64,000 nt of DNA from Alphaproteobacteria bacterium (GTDB lineage: Bacteria > Pseudomonadota > Alphaproteobacteria > RF32 > CAG-239): NCBI GenBank assembly GCA_017528205.1, contig JAFXPE010000003.1:1-64000 (forward strand). Reading direction: 5' to 3'. The position numbers and the translations under genes are program-made. The notes under the pieces were generated by a model. It saw nothing but the letters and a program-made list of their open reading frames with translations. It did not search any database and was not told the DNA's origin. Each line of letters opens with the position of its first letter. The first letter of the stretch is position 1. This document shows positions 52,638 to 63,301 of the stretch, piece after piece.

Positions 52638-53684
52638 ATGGTTGAAATCAGCGCTCAATATATGGAATTTTTAAAGGCCAATTATTCCGGAGTGGCCGGA
52701 CGTTTGGAAACGCTTATGACCGAAAGTCCGACCGGAAAAAATCCGGAAGAAATTGCCAAATCCAAGGCTAAGATTGACGAAGAAATCAAAGAATTGGCCA
52801 ATGATTCCGAACGCGTGCACAAATACCAAATTTGGGAAAAAGTGCCGTCGATTTTGCGTGACCGCTATAACGGCCAGGTTCCGCCCGAAGTTTTGGAAGC
52901 TGCCGACCGCGACGAAATTTATACCCTGCGCGTGATGGAAATGCATCCGGAAATCAAACGGGTGGACCAAGCCAGAACGATTGCGCAAGAAGCACAAGCC
53001 AAAGTTCCGGCGGCTATTGCCAATACTGCGGCGGCTGCGGTATTTGTTTCTGCTGCTGTTGCCGGTTACAGTGATAGCGCCAGTATGGAGCTGGCAAATC
53101 AGCGTTTGGCGCGTGATGCCTTGTGGGCTGCCAAACAAGCCAATCCGCATATGTCCGAAGAAGAAAAGAAACTGTGGCGAATGGCTTGGTTGCAAAGTCG
53201 TCAAGAAACTGTCGATACAATCAAAAAAGACTTCGCCGAGAATCAACCGGAGAAACTATTGCTTCATATTTTGGGCAAGTTTAACGCCGGCAAAATCAGC
53301 AAAGACGAGCTGTTGCCGCAGGTCGCCGATTTGGTACAAAGAATTGACACCAACGAGCGTCACGGCAATTTGCTCGAATATTTGCAAACCGAGCGTATAC
53401 AAGCCAAAATTGGCAAATTTAAACCTGAAACGCTGGATATTTTGGCCAATAGCGTGTTAAGCAAAGTTCCGGAAGCCGGAAAGACACAGACTATGGAAAA
53501 GATTCAGAGTAAGTTTTCTGATAAAAATGCAGAATTGGAAAGTTCGATACAAGCTCATGCCGTGGCACAGAATATGCTTTCGGCTAAGGCCAACTCTATG
53601 CCTACAAACGCTAGTCTGACGGCCAAGGAAAGATACGCCAATATGCCGTCGATTATGAATCACGGTATGGAACGCGAAGGTTAG
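52638..53684 (+). CDS. Hypothetical protein with Ala-rich hydrophobic segment
   Basis: 348 residues from ATG 52638, fixed by GGGAGGAAACC upstream; an upstream in-frame ATG at 52587 lies inside the preceding gene. Mostly charged helices, with one Ala/Val-rich stretch (about 132-151, IANTAAAAVFVSAAVAG) that could be a membrane or packing helix. Charged Glu/Lys helices continue to a polar tail. Co-transcribed with the 786-residue gene (19 bp gap); terminator after it. Unknown function. Confidence 0.6.
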   Translation: MVEISAQYMEFLKANYSGVAGRLETLMTESPTGKNPEEIAKSKAKIDEEIKELANDSERVHKYQIWEKVPSILRDRYNGQVPPEVLEAADRDEIYTLRVMEMHPEIKRVDQARTIAQEAQAKVPAAIANTAAAAVFVSAAVAGYSDSASMELANQRLARDALWAAKQANPHMSEEEKKLWRMAWLQSRQETVDTIKKDFAENQPEKLLLHILGKFNAGKISKDELLPQVADLVQRIDTNERHGNLLEYLQTERIQAKIGKFKPETLDILANSVLSKVPEAGKTQTMEKIQSKFSDKNAELESSIQAHAVAQNMLSAKANSMPTNASLTAKERYANMPSIMNHGMEREG

Positions 53685-53702
53685 TGATTTATTTTATTTG
53701 AC

Positions 53703-53731
53703 AAAGCGCTCGAATATCGGGCGCTTTTTTT
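53703..53731 (+). terminator. Terminator of the orphan pair
   Basis: AAAGCGCTCGA/GGGCGCTTT hairpin followed by seven T, ending at the 3' end of the convergent rodA. Confidence 0.85.
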
Positions 53732-54854
53732 ATTCGGTATTGTTGTCGTAATTGACCGACATACACAGCATTATTCCGAAACTGGCCATAATCGAAAACA
53801 TCACCGTTCCACCGTAAGAAATCAGCGGCAACGGCACTCCCACCACCGGCAAAACGCCCATAACCATGGCGATATTGATGAAAACATACAAGAAATAATT
53901 GGTATTAAGTCCCACAATCGTCAGTCGGGCAAAATAATTGCGCGAACGATAGGCAAACACATACCCCATCGCCAAAATCAGCATATTTATAAAAATCAGG
54001 CAAAAACTGCCGAGCATTCCGAATTCTTCCGAAAACATCGTAAAAATAAAGTCGGTGTGTTTTTCCGGCAGAAAATTCAGATGCGTCTGCGTGCCGCGCA
54101 AAAAGCCCTTGCCGAAAATTCCGCCCGAACCGAAGGCAATTTTGGATTGAATAATGTGATATCCGGTGCCGAGCGGATCACGTTCCGGATTTAAAAAGGT
54201 CAAAACTCGATTTTGCTGATATTCATGCAAACAGTTCCAAACCACAGGCAACGTCGCCGCCACCGCCGCGGCCGCACCGGCAAACTTCCACCATTGCACC
54301 CCGACGGCAAACAGCATTACCGACGCCGTACACAAAACCATCAGCGCCGTACCCAAATCCGGCTCAACGGCAATCAAAGCCACCGGCAAGATGGTAAACA
54401 CCGCCGGAATGATAATACCGCGAACAGATTTAATGCCCTGCACCGTGGTCACGCTGAAATAGCGTGCCAAAAACAAAACTATGCCTATTTTCATCAGCTC
54501 GGAAGGTTGCAGTTTGAAAATGCCCAAATTTATCCAACGCTGAGCCCCCATGCCGGTATGCCCCATCAGTTCCACCGCCACCAACATCATAAATGTGGCA
54601 AAATAAAAGGCGTACGCGCTTTTGTAATAATATTTGGCGTCAATCAGCGCCATGGCAATCATCAAAGCAAAGGCCGTAACAAAGCGTGTAATGTGGCGAA
54701 TCGCCCACGGTTGCCAATCGCCGTTGGCCGCGGAATACAAGGTCATGGTGCCGATTCCGGCTAAAATGATAATCAAAAACATATAGATAAAACTCATTCC
54801 GAAGAGTTTATCTTTCCAGCCTTGCTTATATCCGTCCAATCCGAAATCTGTCAT
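53730..54854 (-). CDS. mrdB: Rod-shape SEDS polymerase RodA
   Basis: 374 residues, SEDS family with about ten membrane helices. RodA polymerises lipid II for side-wall growth with PBP2. The loop GFLRGTQTHLNFLPEKHTDF and FSEEFG mark RodA rather than FtsW. The catalytic Asp region and the C-terminal PLISYGGTVMF motif are present. Last gene of the minus-strand mreB-mreC-mreD-mrdA-mrdB operon, 6 bp after mrdA. Confidence 0.95.
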   Translation of the reverse strand: MTDFGLDGYKQGWKDKLFGMSFIYMFLIIILAGIGTMTLYSAANGDWQPWAIRHITRFVTAFALMIAMALIDAKYYYKSAYAFYFATFMMLVAVELMGHTGMGAQRWINLGIFKLQPSELMKIGIVLFLARYFSVTTVQGIKSVRGIIIPAVFTILPVALIAVEPDLGTALMVLCTASVMLFAVGVQWWKFAGAAAAVAATLPVVWNCLHEYQQNRVLTFLNPERDPLGTGYHIIQSKIAFGSGGIFGKGFLRGTQTHLNFLPEKHTDFIFTMFSEEFGMLGSFCLIFINMLILAMGYVFAYRSRNYFARLTIVGLNTNYFLYVFINIAMVMGVLPVVGVPLPLISYGGTVMFSIMASFGIMLCMSVNYDNNTE

Positions 54855-54860
54855 TTTCCC

Positions 54861-56681
54861 CTACTTTATATCCAAAATCAACGCTTCTTGTAAAATTTTC
54901 GAGGCTATCGGAGCCGCCACACCGCTTCCCGAGGAGCCGTGCTCCACAATTACCGCCACGGCGTAGCGCGGATTATCCACCGGCGTAAAGCCCATAAACC
55001 ACGCGTGATTGCGCAGTTTCCACGGCAATTGCGAATCGTGAATAATACCGCTGCGGCGCTCTTTCATGGAAATACGGCGCACTTGCGTGGTTCCGGTTTT
55101 GCCGCCCATTCTGACGCCGTCTAGGTTAAACTTGGCTTTTTTGGCCGTGCCGCCGACGCCGTTTACCACCTCATACATTCCCTGTTTTACCAGCTCAATG
55201 TTGCGGGTTGAAATATCCAAACGCTTAAACGACTTCCGGTCTTTTTCGTTGCCGCGGATAAATGTCGGACTGACCGCATAGCCGCCGTTTACCACGCGTG
55301 AAAGCATAGTAACCAACTGCAACGGCGTAACCGAAACATATCCTTGTCCAATGCCGGTATTGGCGCTGTCGCCCGGTGCCCACAGCGTGTCATAATTGGC
55401 TTTTTTCCAACTTTTAGATGGTATCAATCCGCTCTTTTCGTTGCCCAAACCAACCGAAAGTGTCTGTCCTAAGCCGAGTTTTAAGGCCATTTCGCGGATT
55501 TTATCAACTCCGACGCGCAACGCCGTTTCATAAAAGAAAATATCGCACGAATACTTCAAAGCCTCAACAACATTCAAACTTCCGTGTCCGTAGTGATTCC
55601 AACAATGGAAACGAATGTTGCCGATTTCCATACCGCCGGCGCAATAATAATGCGTATCGGCGTCAATAATTCCGGCTTCCAGCGCCGCCAACGCAACCAC
55701 AATTTTAAATGTCGAGCCCGGCGAATATTGTCCGGAAACGGCTTTATTAACAAGCGGCGTGCGCTCGTTGGTGGAAAGTTCGTTCCAATGTTTGTAACTG
55801 ATACCGTTGGTAAAAAGGTTCGGATCAAACGACGGAGTTGAAACCATAGCAAGAATTTCGCCGGAACGTACATCCATAACCACCGCCGCACCGCTTTCTT
55901 CGCCAAAAGCTTCATAGGCGGCCTTTTGCAAACGAGAATCTACGGTCAAATTTAAACTTTCGCCCTGATGACCGCCATCGCGCTCGATTTCTTTCATCAC
56001 GCGGCCGTAAGCGTTAACCTCCAGTTTTACGGTACCGCTTTTGCCTTGCAATTTATAATCAAAACTGCGCTCCAAGCCTGACTTGCCGATTTTGAACCCC
56101 GGAACCATATAAAGCGGATTATCTTTTTGGTCTTTTTTATCATTTTCGGATACCGCCCCAACATAGCCTAAAATATGGGCATACAACTCAGCATACGGAT
56201 ATTTTCTGGTCAGTCCTTCGTTAATTTCCACTCCCGGCAGGTCCGGAGCATGCAACAAAATTTGCGAAACCTCATCCCAATTAAGGTTATCTTTTAACTT
56301 TACCGGAATAAAGCGCCGTTTGTTCTTAATATCTTTCAGCACTTTGCCTTCTTCTTCCTCGCTCAGCGGTATGATTTTTTCAAATTCCCGCAACGTTTCT
56401 TCAATATCCGGAGTTTGTTCGGCAATTATCAAAGCCTGAAAATTCTGTTCGTTTTTAGCGATAATTTCGCCGTTGCGATCATAAATGGTGCCTCGCGGAG
56501 AAAGCAAAAATCGAGTAGAAATGCGGTTTTCATCCGAGAGCATTCGGTATTTATCCGCCTCAAAAACCTGCAAAAAGTATAAACGCGCCATCAAAACCGT
56601 AAATGCCAGAAAATTAACCGCCATAATCCAAAATAAACGCCGGCTCAAAATATGATTTTTTTCAATATTGTAGCTATTCAT
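54861..56681 (-). CDS. mrdA: Penicillin-binding protein 2
   Basis: 606 residues. Transpeptidase of the elongasome. An N-terminal cytoplasmic tail and transmembrane helix (FWIMAVNFLAFTVLMARLYF) come first, then the pedestal domain, then the transpeptidase. Active-site motifs: SxxK in SPGSTFKIVV (Ser near 320), the SxN-type SCD in LKYSCDIFF, and KTG in GGKTGTTQV. Overlaps mreD by 8 bp and precedes mrdB by 6 bp. Confidence 0.96.
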   Translation of the reverse strand: MNSYNIEKNHILSRRLFWIMAVNFLAFTVLMARLYFLQVFEADKYRMLSDENRISTRFLLSPRGTIYDRNGEIIAKNEQNFQALIIAEQTPDIEETLREFEKIIPLSEEEEGKVLKDIKNKRRFIPVKLKDNLNWDEVSQILLHAPDLPGVEINEGLTRKYPYAELYAHILGYVGAVSENDKKDQKDNPLYMVPGFKIGKSGLERSFDYKLQGKSGTVKLEVNAYGRVMKEIERDGGHQGESLNLTVDSRLQKAAYEAFGEESGAAVVMDVRSGEILAMVSTPSFDPNLFTNGISYKHWNELSTNERTPLVNKAVSGQYSPGSTFKIVVALAALEAGIIDADTHYYCAGGMEIGNIRFHCWNHYGHGSLNVVEALKYSCDIFFYETALRVGVDKIREMALKLGLGQTLSVGLGNEKSGLIPSKSWKKANYDTLWAPGDSANTGIGQGYVSVTPLQLVTMLSRVVNGGYAVSPTFIRGNEKDRKSFKRLDISTRNIELVKQGMYEVVNGVGGTAKKAKFNLDGVRMGGKTGTTQVRRISMKERRSGIIHDSQLPWKLRNHAWFMGFTPVDNPRYAVAVIVEHGSSGSGVAAPIASKILQEALILDIK

Positions 56682-57198
56682 TTATCCTCTCTTGCGGCAA
56701 ATACTTTTGCACTCCGACATTTATCGCCGCTATCAACGGATAAAACATAACGGTTGCCAAATAATTGAAAATAATTTCCTTAAAAGACAGCAAATGCCCG
56801 AAATAAAGGGATAAAAGCAACCACTTAATCATCATTATGCCACAGCATACCAAGCTGAAAATAAACCATCCGGCATTAAACGATGCGTTTTGAAAATAAT
56901 GCGCCAACCATTGGGTTATGCATGCCGTCAGCATCATCAACAAAATATTCACGCCCAGCGGGGTTGAGCTGTACGAATCTATAAAAAAACCAACAATAAA
57001 AGCCGAAATATAGCTGAATAAATATCCGCGTTTCAAGGTCCAATAAAAAACACATATTGCCCCTACCGACGGCCGAAAATAGTTTACTTTAACCGCATCT
57101 ATGGGAATTAAAAACATAAACATCATCATCAGGGTTGTCATCAGCGGAATGCTGTGCAACCAAAACAGGCGGCATTTTTCCTTCCAACTATCGCGCAT
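56674..57198 (-). CDS. mreD: Rod-shape protein MreD
   Basis: 174 residues from ATG 57198, inside the end of mreC (11-bp overlap), with GGAAAG upstream. About five to six membrane helices and few charges, as in MreD, the inner-membrane partner of MreC in the elongasome. Motif-poor family; identity rests on topology, size and the mreC/mrdA neighbours. Recognisable is GFFIDSYSSTPLGVNILLM, the family's G...D..s..plG.n.l pattern. Confidence 0.9.
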   Translation of the reverse strand: MRDSWKEKCRLFWLHSIPLMTTLMMMFMFLIPIDAVKVNYFRPSVGAICVFYWTLKRGYLFSYISAFIVGFFIDSYSSTPLGVNILLMMLTACITQWLAHYFQNASFNAGWFIFSLVCCGIMMIKWLLLSLYFGHLLSFKEIIFNYLATVMFYPLIAAINVGVQKYLPQERINE

Positions 57199-58069
57199 TT
57201 TGTTCGCTTTCCGAAAAATCATTCAGCACTTTGGCCTGTTTTTCCGATAAACCGTAGTCAACAATCCGGACATATTCGACGCGGCTGATGTCTGCCAAAG
57301 TTTCCACTCTGATTTCGCCGTTTTGAATGGAATTTACAAAACCAATCGGCAAACCGGCCGGAAACATTCCGCCCACGCCGGAAGTAACAATCACGTCACC
57401 CTCTTGAATATCGGCGGTTGAGCGGGTAAAAATCAATGCCGGATACACGGTGTTGTCGCCGCTCAAAATGCCTCTGGCGCGCGTTCTTTCCACCACTACC
57501 GGAATTTTGGAGTTGATGTCGGTAACCAATATCACTTTGGCATATTGACCGCTGACTTTATCCACCCGCCCGATAACGCTTTCATCGCCCAAAACTATCT
57601 GACCTTTTTTAACGTCTTCGTCGCCGATGTAAACAAACAAAATATGGGTAAAATTATCGCTTGATTCGGCAATAATTTTGGCGCTGATAAAGTTGGCATC
57701 GGCCGGCGGCACATAATTCAGCAACCGCCCCAAAAGCTGATTTTCCACCTCCAAACTGCGTACCTTGTTTTGCAAAAGCAACATTTGCTTGTTTTCGGCG
57801 CGCAACTCGCGATTGTCGATGTATATGCGGCTGATGTCGTATAAATAGGTATAAATCCGGTGCACCATGCGCGCCGGATATTCAACCACCTGCATAATCG
57901 GTCCGGTAACGCGCAAAGCGGCCTTATCCAGATTTTTGACGGCCGAATTTTCGACCTTGCTCAACAGCAGGAAAATGATGGAACAAAAAAACAAAAAGGC
58001 AATAAAAATCCGTCGCAACCATACCTTGAGTTCTCCGGTTTTTATCAACAGTACGCTACGACGAACCAT
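57188..58069 (-). CDS. mreC: Rod-shape protein MreC
   Basis: 293 residues. One N-terminal membrane helix (IFIAFLFFCSIIFLLLSK), a coiled coil (about 85-125, NRELRAENKQMLLLQNKVR) and the periplasmic beta domains with GRVDKVSGQYAKVILVTD and IVTSGVGGMFPAGLPIGFV, typical of MreC. It couples MreB to PBP2/RodA. 29 bp after mreB; overlaps mreD by 11 bp. Confidence 0.95.
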   Translation of the reverse strand: MVRRSVLLIKTGELKVWLRRIFIAFLFFCSIIFLLLSKVENSAVKNLDKAALRVTGPIMQVVEYPARMVHRIYTYLYDISRIYIDNRELRAENKQMLLLQNKVRSLEVENQLLGRLLNYVPPADANFISAKIIAESSDNFTHILFVYIGDEDVKKGQIVLGDESVIGRVDKVSGQYAKVILVTDINSKIPVVVERTRARGILSGDNTVYPALIFTRSTADIQEGDVIVTSGVGGMFPAGLPIGFVNSIQNGEIRVETLADISRVEYVRIVDYGLSEKQAKVLNDFSESEQNAR

Positions 58070-58098
58070 TTTATTACCCTTTTAAAATCAGCCTTTAT

Positions 58099-59145
<1,047 letters not shown>

Positions 59146-59189
59146 TCATCTCCAAAATTTTAACGATATTTTTACTTTTATTATACCAA

Positions 59190-59195
59190 CTCGTT
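59190..59195 (-). promoter_or_regulatory. Candidate -10 of the mreB operon
   Basis: Minus-strand consensus TATAAT (59195-59190), preceded by TTGC-rich sequence at about 15-19 bp without one clear -35. The predicted start is about 45 bp from the mreB ATG. Confidence 0.5.
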
Positions 59196-59214
59196 GCAAT
59201 GTGCAAGCAATATT

Positions 59215-60147
59215 TTAGTCTGTGTACACTTCTTTGATTTGCTCCAAAAACTCCGGCTGTCCGCGGTATACGTCGCTAAATACGATATCCGCCGGCAATT
59301 TATTTTTGAGCCAGGTTCGCTGCCTCTTGGCATATTGTCTGGTGTGCAGTTTAGCCAGTTCCAAGGCCTCTGAGAGCAGCATTTCGCCCTTAACCGCCAA
59401 GCTCAGCTCCGGCACTCCCAGCGCCTTCATCGCCGGCAAAGTCTCGTCAACGCCACGCTTTAAGAGCTCGGTAATTTCTTTTAGCGCGCCCTCTTGCACC
59501 ATTTTATCCAGTCGGGAACGGCAACGCTCCTCTATAACGGCTATTTCCGGCACAATTTTAACCACCGTAAAATTCGCTTCCGGCAATTTTTTGAGCATCG
59601 GCATTTGATACCATTCGGAAACTTTTTTGCCGGTAGTGGCGATAATTTCCAAAGCGCGCACAATTCTGGTTTTATCATTCGAACTTAATTTTTGTGCAAT
59701 TTCAATATCTTTTTGCTGCAACTCAATGTAAAGCTTTAATAACCCCTCGTTATGCAAACGCTGTTGCAAATTGCGCCGCACTTCGGGATTTACTTCCGGA
59801 ATCGGAGTTACACCGTTGATTAGGGCATCGATATACATGCCGGTACCGCCCACCACCACCGGCAAACGATTTTCGGCCCACAATTTTTTGATTTCTGCCA
59901 CGCACAACTCAAGCCATTCCACCACATTGCCGCGCTTGGTCACGTCATACATTTCAAACAGGCGATGCTCGGCCGCAGCCTTTTCTTCGGCGCTCGGAGT
60001 GGCGGCAATAATCGGAATATCTTTGTAAATTTGCATAGAATCGCAATTTATGATTACCCCGTTCAGCGCCCGCGCCGCCGCCACGGCCAACGCCGACTTG
60101 CCCGAAGCGGTCGGACCGGCAATAATCAAGACCTGATTTTGCTTCAT
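59215..60147 (-). CDS. miaA: tRNA dimethylallyltransferase MiaA
   Basis: 310 residues from ATG 60147; GGAGGA lies just upstream at the end of trhP and an upstream frame would extend into it. Walker A GPTASGKSALAV (about 10-21), then NCDSMQIYKDIPI (the DSxQ active site) and VVGGTGMYIDALI. The enzyme adds dimethylallyl to A37 of UNN-decoding tRNAs. The start lies 1 bp after the trhP stop, so two tRNA-modification genes are coupled. Confidence 0.95.
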   Translation of the reverse strand: MKQNQVLIIAGPTASGKSALAVAAARALNGVIINCDSMQIYKDIPIIAATPSAEEKAAAEHRLFEMYDVTKRGNVVEWLELCVAEIKKLWAENRLPVVVGGTGMYIDALINGVTPIPEVNPEVRRNLQQRLHNEGLLKLYIELQQKDIEIAQKLSSNDKTRIVRALEIIATTGKKVSEWYQMPMLKKLPEANFTVVKIVPEIAVIEERCRSRLDKMVQEGALKEITELLKRGVDETLPAMKALGVPELSLAVKGEMLLSEALELAKLHTRQYAKRQRTWLKNKLPADIVFSDVYRGQPEFLEQIKEVYTD

Positions 60148-60148
60148 C

Positions 60149-61561
60149 TCATTCCTCCGCCGGACAACCGTTAACCAGCGTGTCAAATTCGGCACGTTTG
60201 CGTTCATACATTTCAGCGTTTTCGCCTTTTAAACCTTGAAATTTGCGGGCAATCACATATTGCGGCAAAAGTTTTTTAACCTCGGCCAACGGCTTATTCC
60301 ACATTTGCGGACGAATACGGATTTTTTTGCCCTCTCCGGCCGAAACCCGCGGTGTAATCTCGCCGCTCGTCGCATCTTCAAACTCGGTCAATTCCAAGCG
60401 CAAATTATCCAAACTGCGCGGAATCAAAAACTCTATGGCCTCGCCCGAATTAATGTAGTTGCGAATTTCAAAGATGGCGTCATCTCCCTGCCATTCAACA
60501 ATTGAGCCGGCAAACAGCCATTCGCCCAAAGTTCTGGTATATTCGTAATTCTGGCTGATTTCGGTCAGTTTGCCGTCGTGAAACCCAAGGCAATACCCCC
60601 TATTTTGTAACGCGTACAATTCCGGCATATATTTGGTATAATCCCAATTTTTGGCATCTTTGTAATAGTCGTCTATGGCCTGACGATAAGCTCTGGCAAC
60701 CGTTCCGGCATAATATTCGGTTTTGTTGCGGCCCTCAACTTTGAGCGAATCCATACCGATGGATAAAATATCATTAAGCCGCGGCATCAGGCACATATCT
60801 TTGGAATTGAGCAAATATCCGCCGTGCTCGTCTTCAACAATTTCATAATATTCTCCCGGCCGAAATTCCTCTTCCAGCAAAAATTCAAAGGCCTTCGCGT
60901 TATCCTGATTGATTTCGATTTCTTTGGTGCTGCCATCTTTGAGCCGCAGGTGCATTTTATAGTGCCAACGGCAACAATGGGCGCATTTTCCCTTGTTGGC
61001 GCTGCGGTCGGCCATAAAATTGGAAATAAGACAGCGGCCGGAATAAGACATACACATTGCGCCGTGAATAAAGCATTCCAGCAAAATATCCGGACATTCT
61101 TCACGAATTTCTTTCATTTCCGTAAACGTCACTTCACGCCCCAAAACACACAGCGAAGCCCCCATTTGTTCCCAAAATTTTACGGTTTGCGCCGAGCAAA
61201 TATTGGCTTGGGTAGAAACAAAACGCTTTAATTCCGGCGCATGTTCTTTCAAATAATAAAACACCCCCGGATCGGCCACCAAAACGCCATCAGGCTTAAG
61301 CTCCTGCAAAGTTTGCACAAATTGCGGCAACTTCCGCGCTTCTTCGTTGTGAATATACAAATTCAGCGTCAGATAAATCTTTTTGCCGTGAGCGTGCACA
61401 AAATCTATGCCTTCTTTGATGTCTTCCAGCGTAAATTTTGACTGTGTGCGCAGGCTCATATCCGGAGTTCCGGCATACACGGCATCGGCGCCGTATAATA
61501 TGGCGGTTTTCAATTTTACCAGCGAGCCGGCAGGAAGTAACAATTCTGCTTTTTTCATCAT
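60149..61561 (-). CDS. trhP: U32-family protein, tRNA hydroxylation (TrhP-like)
   Basis: 470 residues of peptidase family U32: AELLLPAGSLVKLKTAILYGA start, the Cys cluster FIHGAMCMSYSGRCLIS plus KGKCAHCCRW (four-Cys iron-sulfur type), and the VEGRNKTEYYAGTVARAYR region. E. coli TrhP/YegQ supports 5-hydroxyuridine at U34 of tRNA; the 470-residue length with the C-terminal domain fits this branch better than UbiU/UbiV. The ATG at 61561 overlaps the stop of the DUF3108 gene. miaA follows directly, which supports a tRNA role. Confidence 0.85.
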   Translation of the reverse strand: MMKKAELLLPAGSLVKLKTAILYGADAVYAGTPDMSLRTQSKFTLEDIKEGIDFVHAHGKKIYLTLNLYIHNEEARKLPQFVQTLQELKPDGVLVADPGVFYYLKEHAPELKRFVSTQANICSAQTVKFWEQMGASLCVLGREVTFTEMKEIREECPDILLECFIHGAMCMSYSGRCLISNFMADRSANKGKCAHCCRWHYKMHLRLKDGSTKEIEINQDNAKAFEFLLEEEFRPGEYYEIVEDEHGGYLLNSKDMCLMPRLNDILSIGMDSLKVEGRNKTEYYAGTVARAYRQAIDDYYKDAKNWDYTKYMPELYALQNRGYCLGFHDGKLTEISQNYEYTRTLGEWLFAGSIVEWQGDDAIFEIRNYINSGEAIEFLIPRSLDNLRLELTEFEDATSGEITPRVSAGEGKKIRIRPQMWNKPLAEVKKLLPQYVIARKFQGLKGENAEMYERKRAEFDTLVNGCPAEE

Positions 61562-62319
61562 TCTTTTACCTCTATTGATGTGGTATAGGCCTCAAGTTTG
61601 CCAAACGGTGTTTTTTCGGCCTCGACTTTGGCAACAAACGGAGCATTTTCTTTTTCGGTGCGCAAAATCCATAAATAAATCGGCACTCTTTGATCCAGTA
61701 AAAATCCGGCAGACGACCCTTTTTGAATTTCGAGCATATACTCGCATTTCAAGGCGTTACCCTCGAAATACGGCGTTTTAATGTTTTCGTGCCCCACGGT
61801 TTGCATTTGCGAAAGCGAATATTTTTTGCCGTTAAACGAATAGCGCGTCATATCGCAAGTGCCGGCACGAATCACCTGTTCGGTTAAAATCCCGAAAGTT
61901 GAGAGCAAATCTATCGAATCGTCAAGCCGGTCAAGCTCCACCAACGCCGGTTCTTCCAAACGCCGGCCGTCGCGCACCTTAATTCGCGTTTGCGGCACGC
62001 CGTCTTTATAGGTCAGTTGCTTGGTACGATGATGCGAGCGCGACTGCACTTCGTAGCCGTAATCTTCCGGCACGAATTTATCCTGATTATAGGTGCCGTA
62101 TGCGCGGTATGTTCCGGTAAAAGGATATAACGTGCCGAATGCGCCGGTAGTGGTCAACGTTGTTTTCATTTCATAACGATTGTCGCCGAACTTATAGGTC
62201 AACGATTGCTTACAAGCATCGAAAAAGCCAATGGTTGTCTGCATATTTTGCGTAACTTCCAAGGCTTTGGCCGAAAGCGGTAACAACACCACGCCTAAAA
62301 AAAGTAAAATCCGTTTCAT
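61558..62319 (-). CDS. DUF3108-like periplasmic protein
   Basis: 253 residues with a signal peptide (MKRILLFLGVVLLPLSAKA). The mature part is beta-rich with a run of strands such as YEMKTTLTTTGAFGTLYPFTG and YRAYGTYNQDKFVPEDYGYE, the layout of DUF3108 proteins of proteobacterial envelopes. Cys pair at 36 and 154. Its stop overlaps the trhP start (ATGA), so it heads the trhP-miaA operon. Molecular role unknown. Confidence 0.75.
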   Translation of the reverse strand: MKRILLFLGVVLLPLSAKALEVTQNMQTTIGFFDACKQSLTYKFGDNRYEMKTTLTTTGAFGTLYPFTGTYRAYGTYNQDKFVPEDYGYEVQSRSHHRTKQLTYKDGVPQTRIKVRDGRRLEEPALVELDRLDDSIDLLSTFGILTEQVIRAGTCDMTRYSFNGKKYSLSQMQTVGHENIKTPYFEGNALKCEYMLEIQKGSSAGFLLDQRVPIYLWILRTEKENAPFVAKVEAEKTPFGKLEAYTTSIEVKE

Positions 62320-62387
62320 TCTTTAGTCAATCCTTAAACAATTTTTCTTAACATAACAGAAAATTTCAGATTATAAAGGAAAAAATT

Positions 62388-63296
62388 ATGGCAAAAAAAG
62401 TTTTGTTGCTCTACGGTGGTTTTTCGGCCGAACGAGAAGTCAGTATCACTTCAAAAGATGATATTTTTCAAGCACTTAAAAGCAAAGGTTATGAGGTTAT
62501 CGCACACGATTTAACCGACCCGTGGCGCTTTATTGAAGTTTTACACAGCGTTAAGCCCGATGTTGTTTATAACGGCTTGTACGGCAACTGGGGCGAAGAC
62601 GGTGAAATTCAGGGTTTGCTCGATGTGTTGCAAATTCCGTACACTCATTCGGCGCTCAAAGCTTCGGCTATCGGCATGGATAAGCATTTGTGCAAGCTGA
62701 TTGCGGCACAAAACGGAGTTAAAATTGCCGACGGCGAAAAGAAAACTTTTGCTGAATATAAAAAGAACGGAACTTCAATAAATTATCCCTATGTAGTTAA
62801 ACCAGTAGCTGATGGTTCCAGCGTTGGTGTATTTATCGTGAAAAGCGCAAAGGACGCCGCGGCGGTAACTTATCCGAGCGAATCGGCCGAAATTTTGATT
62901 GAGCGATATATCGACGGCCGCGAATTTACGACTATGTGCCTTGAAGGCAAGGCATACGCGGTTACCGAACTTGTGGCCAAAAACGAATTTTATAACTACG
63001 AGGCCAAATACACCGCCGGAATGACACAGCATATTTTGCCGGCGCAAATTTCCGACGAGGTAAAACAAACCTGCCTTAAGTATGCCGAAATTATGCATAA
63101 GGCACTGGGATGCAACACGGTTTCGAGATGCGATTTCCGCTATAACCCGCAGGACGGGGTGGTTCTTTTGGAAATCAACACCAATCCGGGAATGACCTCG
63201 CTATCTTTGGTGCCGGAACAAGCCAAACTGGTCGGCATCAGTTATGCCGATTTGTGTGCCAAACTGGTAGAAAACGCAACTTGCCGCCGGCGTTAA
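62388..63296 (+). CDS. ddl: D-alanine-D-alanine ligase
   Basis: 302 residues, ATP-grasp. Joins two D-Ala for the peptidoglycan stem. Motifs: LLYGGFSAEREVSITS (7-22), YNGLYGNWGEDGEIQG, the Lys-containing VVKPVADGSSVGVF, and EINTNPGMTSLSLVP with the metal ligands. AAAGGAAAAAA precedes the ATG. It lies alone on the plus strand, 49 kb from the murB/ftsQ region where alphaproteobacteria usually keep it. Confidence 0.96.
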   Translation: MAKKVLLLYGGFSAEREVSITSKDDIFQALKSKGYEVIAHDLTDPWRFIEVLHSVKPDVVYNGLYGNWGEDGEIQGLLDVLQIPYTHSALKASAIGMDKHLCKLIAAQNGVKIADGEKKTFAEYKKNGTSINYPYVVKPVADGSSVGVFIVKSAKDAAAVTYPSESAEILIERYIDGREFTTMCLEGKAYAVTELVAKNEFYNYEAKYTAGMTQHILPAQISDEVKQTCLKYAEIMHKALGCNTVSRCDFRYNPQDGVVLLEINTNPGMTSLSLVPEQAKLVGISYADLCAKLVENATCRRR

Positions 63297-63301
63297 GCGC
63301 A

